Source: Amorphus coralli DSM 19760
GTDB lineage: Bacteria > Pseudomonadota > Alphaproteobacteria > Rhizobiales > Amorphaceae
NCBI RefSeq assembly: GCF_000374525.1
Contig: NZ_KB894577.1
Coordinates: 90,126-154,125, forward strand
DNA length: 64,000 nt
Direction of reading: 5' to 3'
Below, piece by piece: positions 7,594 to 16,538 of this stretch. The number at the start of each line of letters is the position of its first letter. Position 1 is the first letter of the stretch. Position numbers and translations under genes: made by a program. Below the pieces are notes generated by a model that saw only the letters and a program-made list of their open reading frames with translations, was not told the DNA's origin and did not search any database.

Positions 7594-8415
7594 ATGACGG
7601 CGTCAGCGACTTCCGCCCTGCCGACGCGCTATTTCATCGAGCTGACCCAGCCCGAGATTGCGGCGCAACTGAAAAAGAACCCGCTCGTCATCCTGCCGGC
7701 CGGCAGCGTCGAGCAGCACTCCGCTCACCTGCCGACCGGCACCGACATCTATGCCGCCAACGAGGTCTCGCACGGCGTGGCGGAGCGCATGGACGGGCTG
7801 GTGCTGCCCGGCGGCCCGCTCGGCGTAACGCCGATGCACATGCCGTTCGAGGGCACCATCTCGCTGTCGCCGGAGACCTACATGCAGGTGGTCAAGGACA
7901 CCTGCATCTCCACCGCCCAGCACGGCGCCAAGCAGCTGCTCATCGTCAACTGGCACGAGGGCAACAGCGCGCCTCTGGCGATCGCGGCCGAGCAGCTGCA
8001 CCGCGACCACGGCCTGTCGGTGGTCACCGTGCAGGCCTGCTACGTGGCCGCCGACCTTTACGGCCCGACCTGCGGCGGCCTCACCCATGGCGGTGAGATC
8101 GAGGCCCTGGCGGTGCTCGCCAACCGGCCCGACCTCGTCCACCTGGACCGCGCGGAATCGGGAACCGATCACTCGCTCGGCTCCAAGATGGACAAGCTGC
8201 GCCGCAGCCGGAATTATCAGCCGGTGCTGACCGACGTGCGCTCCATTGAGCCGAGCGGCTGGTACGGCCATCCGCAACCGGCCACCGTGGAGAAAGGCCG
8301 AAAGATGATGGACGACATCTGTGACGCGATCGCCGCGGAGGCGACCGAGATCTTCCGCCAGCTCGACGTCGTTCAGGGAGGCGTGCGCCAGGCGGATCTG
8401 CGCAGGACGGCCTGA
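7594..8415 (+). CDS. Creatininase-family metal-dependent amidohydrolase
   Basis: The 273-residue protein carries the metal-ligand spacing of creatininase: Glu40, His42 and Asp51 in GSVEQHSAHLPTGTD, His121 in NWHEGN, and His165/Glu168 in THGGEIEAL. The family hydrolyses cyclic or linear amides using two divalent metals; it includes creatinine amidohydrolase, formamidopyrimidine-type deformylases and MftE-like peptidases. The substrate cannot be told from sequence. The ATG at 7594 has GGGAG upstream. Neighbours (a sugar-type dehydrogenase, a cupin and a CobW metallochaperone) suggest a catabolic step whose enzyme needs metal loading, rather than creatinine use itself. Confidence 0.88.
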   Translation: MTASATSALPTRYFIELTQPEIAAQLKKNPLVILPAGSVEQHSAHLPTGTDIYAANEVSHGVAERMDGLVLPGGPLGVTPMHMPFEGTISLSPETYMQVVKDTCISTAQHGAKQLLIVNWHEGNSAPLAIAAEQLHRDHGLSVVTVQACYVAADLYGPTCGGLTHGGEIEALAVLANRPDLVHLDRAESGTDHSLGSKMDKLRRSRNYQPVLTDVRSIEPSGWYGHPQPATVEKGRKMMDDICDAIAAEATEIFRQLDVVQGGVRQADLRRTA

Positions 8416-8442
8416 GCTGCGCGCAGGCATGAGGAGCAAGCA

Positions 8443-8468
8443 GGACCGGTTCCCTCGGGGGCCGGTCC
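8443..8468 (+). repeat. Intercistronic hairpin
   Basis: GGACCGG (8443-8449) pairs with CCGGTCC (8462-8468), and the enclosed TTCCC/GGGGG extends the stem to about 11 pairs in RNA through G-U pairs. It lies between the creatininase and cupin genes and has no T-run. Confidence 0.55.
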
Positions 8469-8515
8469 GTCTGCGTTCAGAGACCGGCGACCGGCCGGCA
8501 AAGGGGTGGAGCACG

Positions 8516-8890
8516 ATGGCCAGGGTCATCCAGCTGAAGGACGCCACGTCGATGGGCCTGCCGGGACGGCAAGCGCACGAAATCGTCTCGGCCCACGCAG
8601 GCTCGGCCCAGATGACCTTCCGGCGGGTCGAGATCCCAGTACCGGAACCCGGCGCGGCGCCGCGCGCGCAGCACGTGCACGACGGCTTCGAGGAGTGCAT
8701 CCACATCGTCTCCGGCCGCGGCGAGATGCAGGCCGGCAGCGACAGTTTCCTTGCCGTCGGCCCCGGCGACACGATCCTGGTGCCGGCGAACGAGCCGCAC
8801 GCGACCCGCAACACCGGAGCCGAACCGCTGGTGATGCTGTGCTTCTTCCCGGTACCGGACATCCGGCCCGGGACGCGGGAACTCGGGTAG
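8516..8890 (+). CDS. Cupin domain protein
   Basis: This 124-residue protein is a single small cupin (cupin_2). Motif 1 is visible as HVHDGFEECIHIVSGRGEM, with the HxH and Glu metal ligands, and motif 2 as PGDTILVPANEPHATRN with a further His. Such one-domain cupins may be isomerases, dioxygenases or ligand sensors. The ATG at 8516 is preceded by GGGGTGGAG. Its position in a GntR-controlled operon between the creatininase homologue and the metal GTPase suggests an enzyme of the same pathway, again metal dependent. Confidence 0.85.
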   Translation: MARVIQLKDATSMGLPGRQAHEIVSAHAGSAQMTFRRVEIPVPEPGAAPRAQHVHDGFEECIHIVSGRGEMQAGSDSFLAVGPGDTILVPANEPHATRNTGAEPLVMLCFFPVPDIRPGTRELG

Positions 8891-8918
8891 CGCCGGCGTG
8901 GGGGAGATGCTTGATCCG

Positions 8919-9956
8919 ATGCCCATTCCCGTCACGCTGCTGACCGGTTTCCTGGGTTCCGGCAAGACTTCCCTTCTCAATGCGCTGCTCAGCGGTCCCG
9001 ACCAGGACGGTATCTTCGTCATCGTCAACGAGGTCGGCGCCGTCGGGCTCGATCATCTGCTCGTCGACAAGGCCCTCGATGGAGCGGTGGTCCTCGATAA
9101 CGGCTGCGCCTGCTGCGCGGTGCGCGGCGACCTGCGATCCACCCTCATGAGCCTGGCCGAGCGCGTGGCGGCTGGCGACCTGCCGCCGCTCGCCCACGTG
9201 GTGGTGGAAACCAGCGGTTTCGTTGATCCCGGCCCCCTCGCGGCCCTCTTTGCGGGAGACGATGGCGTGCGCCGCCGGTTCGCGCTCGCCGCCGTGGTCA
9301 CGACAGCCGACGCCCTTCATGGCGATGGCGACCTCGCCCACCACGAGGAAGCCCGCCGGCAGGTGCTCTTCGCCGACCGGGTGATCATCACCAAGGCGGA
9401 TCTTGCCACCAGCGACCGGATGCAGCAGCTCCACGCCCGTATCGGCGCGCTGAACCCGACCGCGGAGATCGTGGTGCGGGAGGCGGAGAGCGACCTCGCC
9501 GCGCTGCTGCTCGACCCGGTCCAGCGCCAGGCGAAATCGGGCACCGCCCCCGATCCAGGCCACCATCACCATCATTCGGTCCAGACCGTGGTGGTGGAAC
9601 GCACCGACCCGCTCGACTGGCCCTCGCTGGCGCGCTGGCTGACTGGCGTCCTGTCGCTGGCGGGAGACGAAATCCTGCGCGTGAAGGGCCTCGCGCATGT
9701 GCGCCAGACCGATGCACCGATCGTGGTCCAGGGGGTCCACCACCGGTTGGCACCGCCGGCCCGGCTGGCCGTCTGGCCGGAGGGCGACCGTGCCACGCGG
9801 CTGGTCTTCATTGCATCAGCGACACGACGCAATCTTGCGGACGGACTTGCGGCGAGCCTCGCCCTCGCCTGCCCGCAAACCACTGACGTTCTGAAGACTT
9901 GGCAGGCGGCAAAGACCGCTCACGGGGAGGAGACGAAGATCGATGGGATCGCTTGA
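8919..9956 (+). CDS. CobW/COG0523-type G3E GTPase (putative metallochaperone)
   Basis: The protein has a Walker A loop LTGFLGSGKTS (about residues 8-18), the NEVG element, the family's metal-binding CxCC motif in NGCACCAVRGDL (residues 61-70), ITKADL for guanine recognition, and a histidine cluster GHHHHHS before the C-terminal CobW_C domain. COG0523 proteins deliver Zn, Co or other metals to client enzymes using GTP. Starts at 8898 (GTG) and 8907 (ATG) are also in frame; 8919 gives the usual short lead before the P-loop. The last 14 bases overlap the next gene, indicating translational coupling. Co-transcription with a creatininase homologue and a cupin makes those plausible clients. Confidence 0.88.
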   Translation: MPIPVTLLTGFLGSGKTSLLNALLSGPDQDGIFVIVNEVGAVGLDHLLVDKALDGAVVLDNGCACCAVRGDLRSTLMSLAERVAAGDLPPLAHVVVETSGFVDPGPLAALFAGDDGVRRRFALAAVVTTADALHGDGDLAHHEEARRQVLFADRVIITKADLATSDRMQQLHARIGALNPTAEIVVREAESDLAALLLDPVQRQAKSGTAPDPGHHHHHSVQTVVVERTDPLDWPSLARWLTGVLSLAGDEILRVKGLAHVRQTDAPIVVQGVHHRLAPPARLAVWPEGDRATRLVFIASATRRNLADGLAASLALACPQTTDVLKTWQAAKTAHGEETKIDGIA

Positions 9957-11181
9957 AGCACGGAATATGCGACTGATCGGCCAGAACCGGCTCGGAGGCT
10001 TCGGTGGGCTCGGCGAAGGCATGTCGATCCAGATGACCAAGGATGGCCGTCGGATCATGTGGCTCGCCCACGAGGGGCCGCCGAAGAACTTCACCGGCGT
10101 GGATGTCAGCGACCCGCGCGATCCCAAGGTGGTGGTCCAGACAGACCTCGCTCACAACCGGATGCGCTCCAACTCGCTCGACGTGGTGGGCGACCTTCTG
10201 GCCGTGGCCTACCAGACGCTCGGTCCGAAAGGTCTCGGCGATCCGGGCCTCGACATGGAGCCGGCCGGCATCGAACTGTTCGACGTCTCCACGCCGGAGA
10301 CGCCGAAGCGGGTCGCCTTCTTCGACTGCTCCGGTCCCCATTCGATGGGGGCGCATCAGCTCTGGTTCGTCGATGGCGAGACGATCCACTGTTCGGCCGG
10401 CGCACCGGATTTCAAGCCGCGCGACCGGCGCGACTGCCAGTTCTATCGTTCCATCGACGTGCGCAACCCGTCCAAGCCGGTGGAGATCGGCCGCTGGTGG
10501 TATCCGGGTGTGCGGGAAGGCGACAGCGCCCCGCCGCCGAAGCGGCACCCGAAGTTCGACACCGCTTTCCGGGCCCACAACACCAATGTCTATCCGGATC
10601 GGCCGGACCGCGCCTATGTCGCCTATCTCGACGGCGGCATGTTCATCCTCGACATCTCCGATCCGGCGAACCCGAAGGAGATCAGCCACTGGAATCCGCA
10701 TCCGCCCTATAACGGCTTCATGCACACGGTTCTGCCGCTGCACGATCGCGGGCTGCTGATCGTCACCGACGAGTCCATCAAGAACGAGGCCGCCGATTGG
10801 CCGAAGATGACGTGGATCGTCGATGCGCGGGTAGAGGACAACCTGGTCCCGATCGCCACCATGCCGCTGCCGCCGCTGTCGGAGTTCGCGCACCGAGGCG
10901 GACGCTTCGGATCCCACAACGTGCACGAAAACCAGCCGGGGCCGTACAGCTTCCGCTCCGAGGAAATCATCTTCGCGGCGATCTTCAACGGCGGCGTGCG
11001 GGTCTACGACATCGCCGATCCGCTGCAGCCGCAGGAAATCGCCTCGTGCGTGCCGCCGACACCGGAGGGCTCGCCCGCCGGCTGCTCGCAAATCAACGAC
11101 GTCTATGTCGACGAACGCCGCATCGTCTATGCCGCCGAACGCTTCACAGGCGGCCTCTACTGCATGGAAGCCGACTTCTGA
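9943..11181 (+). CDS. LVIVD-repeat beta-propeller protein
   Basis: The 412-residue protein is made of repeats of the LVIVD type, each ending in a phrase such as GVDVSDPRDPKVV, IELFDVSTPETPKRV, SIDVRNPSKPVEI, FILDISDPANPKEI and VYDIADPLQPQEI; six can be counted. This predicts a beta-propeller of about six blades. LVIVD proteins are often surface proteins of unknown role, but no signal peptide is evident here. The start overlaps the CobW gene by 14 bases and has GGAGGAG upstream. As the last gene of the operon it may be an enzyme or scaffold of the same pathway. No catalytic motif is recognised. Confidence 0.82.
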   Translation: MGSLEARNMRLIGQNRLGGFGGLGEGMSIQMTKDGRRIMWLAHEGPPKNFTGVDVSDPRDPKVVVQTDLAHNRMRSNSLDVVGDLLAVAYQTLGPKGLGDPGLDMEPAGIELFDVSTPETPKRVAFFDCSGPHSMGAHQLWFVDGETIHCSAGAPDFKPRDRRDCQFYRSIDVRNPSKPVEIGRWWYPGVREGDSAPPPKRHPKFDTAFRAHNTNVYPDRPDRAYVAYLDGGMFILDISDPANPKEISHWNPHPPYNGFMHTVLPLHDRGLLIVTDESIKNEAADWPKMTWIVDARVEDNLVPIATMPLPPLSEFAHRGGRFGSHNVHENQPGPYSFRSEEIIFAAIFNGGVRVYDIADPLQPQEIASCVPPTPEGSPAGCSQINDVYVDERRIVYAAERFTGGLYCMEADF

Positions 11182-11202
11182 GGCTGAAGGGGTTCAACCC
11201 GG

Positions 11203-11229
11203 ACGGGGCGCAATCCGCGCCCCGTTTCG
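11203..11229. terminator. Hairpin terminator between convergent genes
   Basis: ACGGGGCGC (11203-11211) and GCGCCCCGT (11217-11225) form a perfect 9-bp stem with loop AATCC followed by TTCG. It lies between the LVIVD gene (ending 11181) and the reverse-strand gene ending at 11239. Confidence 0.7.
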
Positions 11230-11238
11230 CCCGGACCA

Positions 11239-11898
11239 TTACAGGGCCAGCTTCTCGTCCGGGGTGCGCAGGGGCGCCACTGGGGCGGCCACCCCATCCC
11301 AGAAGTGCACGGCCGCGTCCGGGAGGGCGGCGCGCAGCGTGGCGACCGGCTGACGCTGGAGGTCCGTCGCATCGACCGACATAATTCGGGCCGGAGGCAG
11401 GAGGGCTGCCGCATCGGCCGTGGCCCTTCCCTGCCCGATCTCCACGGCGACGATCTCCGCGCCCGACCAGAAGACGAACGGAAAGCGGACCGATCCGCTC
11501 ATGCCCGGAACATGGGCCTGGGGCAGCGGCAACCAGGCAGAGAAGCGCAGATCGGCCGGCGTATAGAGGCCGGCATGGGCCACGAGCTGCCGGGCGATCG
11601 CGTCTTCGGACCGCGCGATTTCGTCCTCGACGAAGGCGAAGTACGCCTCAACGAAGGCCTGAGCGGACCACGACCACGGATCGGACAAGCCGACGAGCCG
11701 GTCTCTCAGCGCAGCAAACTGGTCTCCGGCAGAGGGCACCGCAGGAACACCCGGCGCAACGTCGACCGCTCCGCTCGACAGCCGCAGCGGCTCTGCGTCC
11801 TCCGCCAGGCACGCGGAGCGCACGCCGCTCGACCCGTCGCCGGTCAAGCGCGGTGCCCCGAACGGGATCCGCCAACCGTCCTGAACCCACCCCGTCAT
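11239..11898 (-). CDS. Conserved-looking protein of unknown function
   Basis: I do not recognise this 219-residue protein. It has no signal peptide or membrane segment. Notable stretches are MTGWVQDGWRIPFG at the N-terminus, an acidic helical part around AFVEAYFAFVEDEIARSED, and a C-terminal part (IVAVEIGQGRATADAAALLP, PDAAVHFWDGV) with alternating strands and helices that recall a nuclease-like or Rossmann-like edge, though this is weak. The ATG at 11898 has GAGGG upstream. It starts 53 bp after the flavin monooxygenase stop and is probably in the same operon, so it may work on that enzyme's substrate or product. Confidence 0.7.
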   Translation of the reverse strand: MTGWVQDGWRIPFGAPRLTGDGSSGVRSACLAEDAEPLRLSSGAVDVAPGVPAVPSAGDQFAALRDRLVGLSDPWSWSAQAFVEAYFAFVEDEIARSEDAIARQLVAHAGLYTPADLRFSAWLPLPQAHVPGMSGSVRFPFVFWSGAEIVAVEIGQGRATADAAALLPPARIMSVDATDLQRQPVATLRAALPDAAVHFWDGVAAPVAPLRTPDEKLAL

Positions 11899-11950
11899 GT
11901 CGATATCCCTCTTTTCGCAGAACGGCCCAGAAGGCGCGGCGTATCGGCCA

Positions 11951-13048
11951 TCAGGGCTTGAGATCGAACAAACCGGCATTGCGGGTGATGAAGGCCCGCT
12001 GCACGGCCGGAATCTTCAAGGCCAGGCCGAAGACCCGCGGCCCGAAGCGGCGCACCAGCGACTGGTCGGCCGTCGCGAGGTTCTGCAGCCGGTCGCTCTC
12101 CTTCAGCACCGTCTCGCCCTTGCGCAGCCGCCACTTCGCCCACTCCTCCAGCCGGTCCTTGCGCAGGAAGCGCGCGAAGGTGACGGCATCCTCGATGCCG
12201 AGATTCATGCCGCGTCCGCCGGCCGGTGAGTGGATGTGCGCGGCGTCGCCGGCAAGCCAGACGCGGCCCTTTCCCTGGGCGGTCACATGCCGGTGGCTGA
12301 CGGTGAAATCGGAGCTCCAATGAAGCGTACCGATGCTCCAGCTGTCGGGCACACGGTCGAGCACGTCCGGGCCGTTGGAGATCAGCCGGTGCCGGTGCGG
12401 AGCGATCGGAAAGCGCAGCAATACGGGCCGACCCGGATCGAGATGCACCTCGCCCCATTCCATGGAGGCGCCGGCATCGATGTCCAAGTCGACCAGCGAC
12501 CACTGAAACGGATAGGCGCCACCGGGAAAATCAAGATCCAGTGCCTTGCGCACGAAGGAGTGCGCCCCGTCGCAACCCAGCACCCAGTCGTAGGACGCTT
12601 CCCGCCGGTCCTGACCATGGACCGTGACGGTGTGGACGCGCGAGGCATCCTGATAGATCTCGGTCAGGGCCGTTTCGCGCTCCACCCGCATTCCTTCAAG
12701 CGCCAGATGCTCGGCAAGGATGGCCTCCGTCTCGCTCTGGGGCAGCGCGAGCAGAAAATTGAAGGCGTGCGGGAGGAAGCGCATATCGACCGTCCCGACA
12801 GTCGATCCGCCGGAAACCAGCCGGACACCGTTGAGCTTCACCCCTGTCGCGATCAGGTCGGCGGAAACGCCCAGATGGTCCAGAAGGTCGAGGCTGCGCT
12901 GGTTGACGACGACAGCGCGCGATTCCCGCGCGCCTTCCGCCGCACTGTCCACGATACGCACGAGATAGCCCGATCGCGACAAGGCGAGCGCGGCCGCCAG
13001 GCCGACAGGCCCGGCCCCGACGACAAGAACGGATTCGTGGTCCGCCAA
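11951..13048 (-). CDS. FAD-dependent aromatic-type monooxygenase
   Basis: The protein belongs to the PheA/TfdB flavin hydroxylase family (FAD_binding_3). It has the N-terminal dinucleotide motif VLVVGAGPVGLAAALALSR, the DG element WVLGCDGAHSFVRK and the second FAD motif GDAAHIHSPAGGRGMNLGIEDA. Members hydroxylate aromatic rings using NAD(P)H and oxygen. The start is uncertain: a TTG at 13048 has GGGGGACG immediately upstream and gives the usual short N-terminus of about 366 residues, whereas a TTG at 13138 would add 30 residues. It follows lrgB on the same strand and precedes the unknown gene at 11239-11898. It may be a short form lacking the C-terminal thioredoxin-like domain. Confidence 0.85.
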   Translation of the reverse strand: MADHESVLVVGAGPVGLAAALALSRSGYLVRIVDSAAEGARESRAVVVNQRSLDLLDHLGVSADLIATGVKLNGVRLVSGGSTVGTVDMRFLPHAFNFLLALPQSETEAILAEHLALEGMRVERETALTEIYQDASRVHTVTVHGQDRREASYDWVLGCDGAHSFVRKALDLDFPGGAYPFQWSLVDLDIDAGASMEWGEVHLDPGRPVLLRFPIAPHRHRLISNGPDVLDRVPDSWSIGTLHWSSDFTVSHRHVTAQGKGRVWLAGDAAHIHSPAGGRGMNLGIEDAVTFARFLRKDRLEEWAKWRLRKGETVLKESDRLQNLATADQSLVRRFGPRVFGLALKIPAVQRAFITRNAGLFDLKP

Positions 13049-13157
13049 GTGCGTCCCCCGTGTAGCGTGCCGCGCCGACGGTGGCGCGAGGGTCGAAGCG
13101 TGATCGCGAAATCGGTCGGAAACGTGGTGGGAGCCCAATGGCCCGTAGCAAACTCGG

Positions 13158-13877
13158 TCACTGCCCCAGAAGCAGCACCAGAAGCGGCACGAGAAGCGCC
13201 GTCAAAAAACCGTTCAGCCCCATGCCCAGCCCCGCAAAGGTGCCTGCGAGCGGCGACAGCTGGAAGGCGCGCGCGGTACCGATGCCGTGCGCGGCGACAC
13301 CGGCCGAGAGCCCCTGCGCACGCTCGTCGCGCACCTTCATCAGGCCCATCAGGGGCGTCAGCACGATTGCACCGACGACGCCGGTGGAGATGACCAGCAC
13401 GGCAGCAAGGCTCGGGATGCCGCCGAGCTGGCTGGCAATGCCCATGGCGATGGGCGTGGTCACCGATTTCGGTGCCAGCGTCACCAGGATGTCGCGCGGC
13501 AGACCCAACGCGTAGCCGAGCGCCAGTGCCGTGGCAACGGCCGTCACCGATCCGGCGACCAGCGCCACCAGCAGCGGCACGATGGCGCGACGAACGTGGT
13601 GGAAATTCTCCACGAACGGGACGGCCAGCGCGACCGTCGCCGGACCCAGCAGGAAATGGACGAACTGTGCGCCCTCGAAATAGGTCGCGAAGCCCGTTCC
13701 GGTGGCCTGGAGACAGAGAACGACGAGAGCCGTCGCCATGACAACGGGGTTGGCGAGCGGCGCATAGCCGAAGCGCGCGGCAATGCGGTCGGCGATCCAG
13801 TAGGCGACGAGCGTCACCGTCAGCCACAGGAGCGGCCGCTCGGCGAGATAGACCCAGAGAGTCTCCACCGGGGTCAT
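13158..13877 (-). CDS. lrgB: LrgB-family membrane protein
   Basis: The 239-residue protein has about seven hydrophobic segments and the LrgB/CidB family hallmark GLPRDILVTLAPKSVTTPIAMG followed by an LGGIPSLAAVLVISTGVVGA helix. LrgB acts with the holin-like LrgA in the inner membrane; the pair has been linked to murein hydrolase control and, in plants and some bacteria, to glycolate or pyruvate transport. The start ATG overlaps the lrgA stop by four bases, so the two are translationally coupled. The stop lies just upstream of the flavin monooxygenase. Confidence 0.9.
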   Translation of the reverse strand: MTPVETLWVYLAERPLLWLTVTLVAYWIADRIAARFGYAPLANPVVMATALVVLCLQATGTGFATYFEGAQFVHFLLGPATVALAVPFVENFHHVRRAIVPLLVALVAGSVTAVATALALGYALGLPRDILVTLAPKSVTTPIAMGIASQLGGIPSLAAVLVISTGVVGAIVLTPLMGLMKVRDERAQGLSAGVAAHGIGTARAFQLSPLAGTFAGLGMGLNGFLTALLVPLLVLLLGQ

Positions 13878-14224
13878 TCGGACCTTCCAGACACACGGTT
13901 GGCGACCATCCGGAAGACCAGGGCCGTGACAGCCATGGCGACGGTGGTCGAGACCACCAGGATGATGGCCAGGGAGACACCGTGCTCGACGATCAGCGGA
14001 CCGTACTGAACGACGCCGACCGCCGCCGGCACGAACAGGAGCGAGAGGTTGCGCAGGATGCCGTGCGCCACCGGCGTCAGGAAGGACGGAATACCGCGAA
14101 CGGAAAGCGCCGCGGCCAGCAGCGCGGCACCGACGACCGGCCCGGGGACCGGGACATCGAGGAGGCGAACGGCGACCTCGCCGAGCAGTTGGCAGCCGAG
14201 AAGAACGACAAGCGCGTTGATCAT
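13874..14224 (-). CDS. lrgA: LrgA/CidA-family holin-like protein
   Basis: The 116-residue protein has four predicted membrane helices and the family segments LLGCQLLGEVAVRLLDVPVP and PGPVVGAALLAAAL, matching LrgA/CidA. The ATG at 14224 was taken; a TTG two codons upstream is also possible. It overlaps lrgB by four bases. Together they form the standard two-gene export or holin-like unit. The gene is divergent from pccA, sharing about 170 bp of upstream DNA. Confidence 0.88.
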   Translation of the reverse strand: MINALVVLLGCQLLGEVAVRLLDVPVPGPVVGAALLAAALSVRGIPSFLTPVAHGILRNLSLLFVPAAVGVVQYGPLIVEHGVSLAIILVVSTTVAMAVTALVFRMVANRVSGRSE

Positions 14225-14398
14225 GTCCAATCCGTTGCAGGGTCCGCGACAGGACGGGTTGCGCGTTCATCCGCGTTGTCCGCCGCCACGGGTATGGTAT
14301 AGGCGAAAAACCGAAAAGCAGCGTCAGTGCAGACGATCGCGGACCGTCCGGGACACTTCCGGGCCGGACGGCATCCGACACAGGGGGACGGCCAGCCG

Positions 14399-16420
14399 AT
14401 GTTCGACAAGATTCTCATCGCCAACCGCGGCGAAATCGCCTGTCGGATCATCCGCACGTGCCAGCGCCTCGGCGTGAAGACCGTCGCGGTCTATTCCGAT
14501 GCCGATCGGGATGCGCTGCACGTGGAAATGGCCGACGAGGCGGTGGCGATCGGCCCCCCGGCGGCCTCCGAATCCTATCTCGTCATCGACAAGGTCATCG
14601 ACGCCTGCCGCCAGACCGGCGCCCAGGCCGTCCATCCCGGCTACGGCTTCCTGTCCGAGCGCGCCGCATTCGCCGAAGCGCTGGATGCGGCCGGCATCGT
14701 GTTCATTGGGCCGAACACCGGCGCCATCGAAGCGATGGGCGACAAGATCACATCCAAGATCAAGGCGAGGGAGGCCGGGGTTTCCACCGTACCCGGCTCC
14801 GCCGGCATCATCGCCACGCCGGAAGAGGCGGTGGAGATCGCCAAGGAAATCGGCTTCCCGGTGATGATCAAGGCGTCGGCCGGCGGTGGCGGCAAGGGCA
14901 TGCGCGTCGCCAAGACCGCCGACGAGGTGGCTGACGGCTTTGCCCGCGCCCGATCGGAGGCCGCATCGTCGTTCGGGGACGACCGCGTCTTCATCGAGAA
15001 GTTCATCGTCAATCCGCGCCACATCGAGATCCAGGTGCTGGGCGACAAGCACGGCAACGCGATCTTCCTCGGCGAACGCGAGTGCTCCATCCAGCGACGC
15101 AATCAGAAAGTCGTCGAGGAGGCCCCCTCGCCCCTCTTCGACAAGGACGATCCCGTCCGCGAGCAGATGGGCGCCCAGGCGGTCGCGCTGGCGCGAGCCG
15201 TCGGTTACGATTCCGCCGGCACCGTTGAGTTCGTGGCCGGGCAGGACAAGAGCTTCTACTTCCTGGAGATGAACACCCGGCTGCAGGTGGAACATCCGGT
15301 GACGGAGCTCGTCACCGGCATCGACCTTGTTGAGCAGATGCTGCGGGTCGCTTCGGGCGAGAAGCTGTCCGTTACCCAGGACGACGTCTCACTCAACGGT
15401 TGGGCCATCGAGACGCGGCTCTACGCGGAAGACCCATTCCGCGGCTTCCTGCCTTCCACCGGACGGCTGACGACCTACCGGACGCCGGCAGACGAAGTGC
15501 TTGGCGATTCCAAGGTGCGCGTCGACACCGGCGTGGTGGAAGGGTCGGAAATCACCCTCTTCTACGACCCGATGATCGCCAAGATGGTGACCCATGCGCC
15601 GACCCGGCTCGGCGCCATCGATGCCATGGGCGAGGCCCTCGACCGGACGCTGGTGGACGGCATCCGCCACAACATCCCGTTCCTGTCCGCCCTGATGGCC
15701 CACCCGCGCTGGCGCTCGGGCGAGCTCTCCACGAACTTCATCGAGGAAGAATTTCCGGACGGGTTCTCCGGCGGCACGCTCGACGAGGAAGCAAGGCGCA
15801 TCCTGGCTGCGACAGCCGTGTCGGCCGAGCTGGCCCGCGCCGAGCGCTACCGGCGCCTTCCCGGGCAATTGCGACGCGACCCGGCGCCGCTGGCGCGGGA
15901 GTGGACGGTTGATGTCGCCGGCGAAAAGCTTCCGGTCCGCATCACCGAAGGCGAGCCGGGGCTCCCGATTGCCCTGTCGCTCGCCATCGGCGAGACGGGC
16001 GAGCCTATCGCGGTCGCCTCAGACTGGCAGCCCGGACAGGCACTGTGGACCGGAACGGTCGGCGGGCGTTCGCTTTCCGTGCAGCTTCGCACTGCCCTCA
16101 ACGGCTACGAGGCGACCTGGCACGGCGTGACGGCTGAGGTGCGGGTGATGCGGCCGCGGGTGGGCGAACTCGATGCACTGATGCCGGAAAAGATCGCGGC
16201 CGACACGTCCCGGCTTCTCCTGTGCCCGATGCCAGGCCTGGTGGTCTCCATCGAGGTCGAGGAAGGCCAGGAGGTCCAGCCGGGCGAGACGCTGGCCATC
16301 GTGGAAGCGATGAAGATGGAGAACGTGCTGCGTGCCGAACGCCAGCTGACCGTCAAGGCGATCAAGGCCGCCAAGGGCGACAGCCTTGCCGTTGACGAGA
16401 TCATCATGGAGTTCGAGTAG
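14399..16420 (+). CDS. pccA: Propionyl-CoA (acyl-CoA) carboxylase, biotin-containing alpha subunit
   Basis: The 673-residue protein starts MFDKILIANRGEIACRIIRT and carries a biotin carboxylase N-domain, an ATP-grasp domain with KASAGGGGKGMR and FLEMNTRLQVEHPVTE, the BC C-domain, a BT-like middle part beginning near YRRLPGQL, and a biotinyl domain with EAMKMEN (biotinylated Lys639). The YRRLPGQL segment and total length match propionyl-CoA carboxylase alpha rather than methylcrotonyl-CoA carboxylase. It carboxylates biotin for transfer to propionyl-CoA by the beta subunit, which is not in this window. The start has GGGGGAC upstream. Acylphosphatase follows 118 bp later. Confidence 0.92.
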   Translation: MFDKILIANRGEIACRIIRTCQRLGVKTVAVYSDADRDALHVEMADEAVAIGPPAASESYLVIDKVIDACRQTGAQAVHPGYGFLSERAAFAEALDAAGIVFIGPNTGAIEAMGDKITSKIKAREAGVSTVPGSAGIIATPEEAVEIAKEIGFPVMIKASAGGGGKGMRVAKTADEVADGFARARSEAASSFGDDRVFIEKFIVNPRHIEIQVLGDKHGNAIFLGERECSIQRRNQKVVEEAPSPLFDKDDPVREQMGAQAVALARAVGYDSAGTVEFVAGQDKSFYFLEMNTRLQVEHPVTELVTGIDLVEQMLRVASGEKLSVTQDDVSLNGWAIETRLYAEDPFRGFLPSTGRLTTYRTPADEVLGDSKVRVDTGVVEGSEITLFYDPMIAKMVTHAPTRLGAIDAMGEALDRTLVDGIRHNIPFLSALMAHPRWRSGELSTNFIEEEFPDGFSGGTLDEEARRILAATAVSAELARAERYRRLPGQLRRDPAPLAREWTVDVAGEKLPVRITEGEPGLPIALSLAIGETGEPIAVASDWQPGQALWTGTVGGRSLSVQLRTALNGYEATWHGVTAEVRVMRPRVGELDALMPEKIAADTSRLLLCPMPGLVVSIEVEEGQEVQPGETLAIVEAMKMENVLRAERQLTVKAIKAAKGDSLAVDEIIMEFE

Positions 16421-16538
16421 GCTCGCCCGGTCATCGTTCAACCTGAACGGCAGCCGGCCGGAACCATTGCCCCGGCTTGCGCGCTGATCAGCGGAGGTCG
16501 CGTGCAGCCGCGGCCGGACCGACGCGAAAGGAATCGCC

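Noticed and set aside
16457..16482. Near-match to an EcfG promoter, GGAACC-N16-CGCT, upstream of the acylphosphatase gene
   Set aside because: The -10 element deviates from CGTT at one of its four bases; without expression data it is too weak to call.
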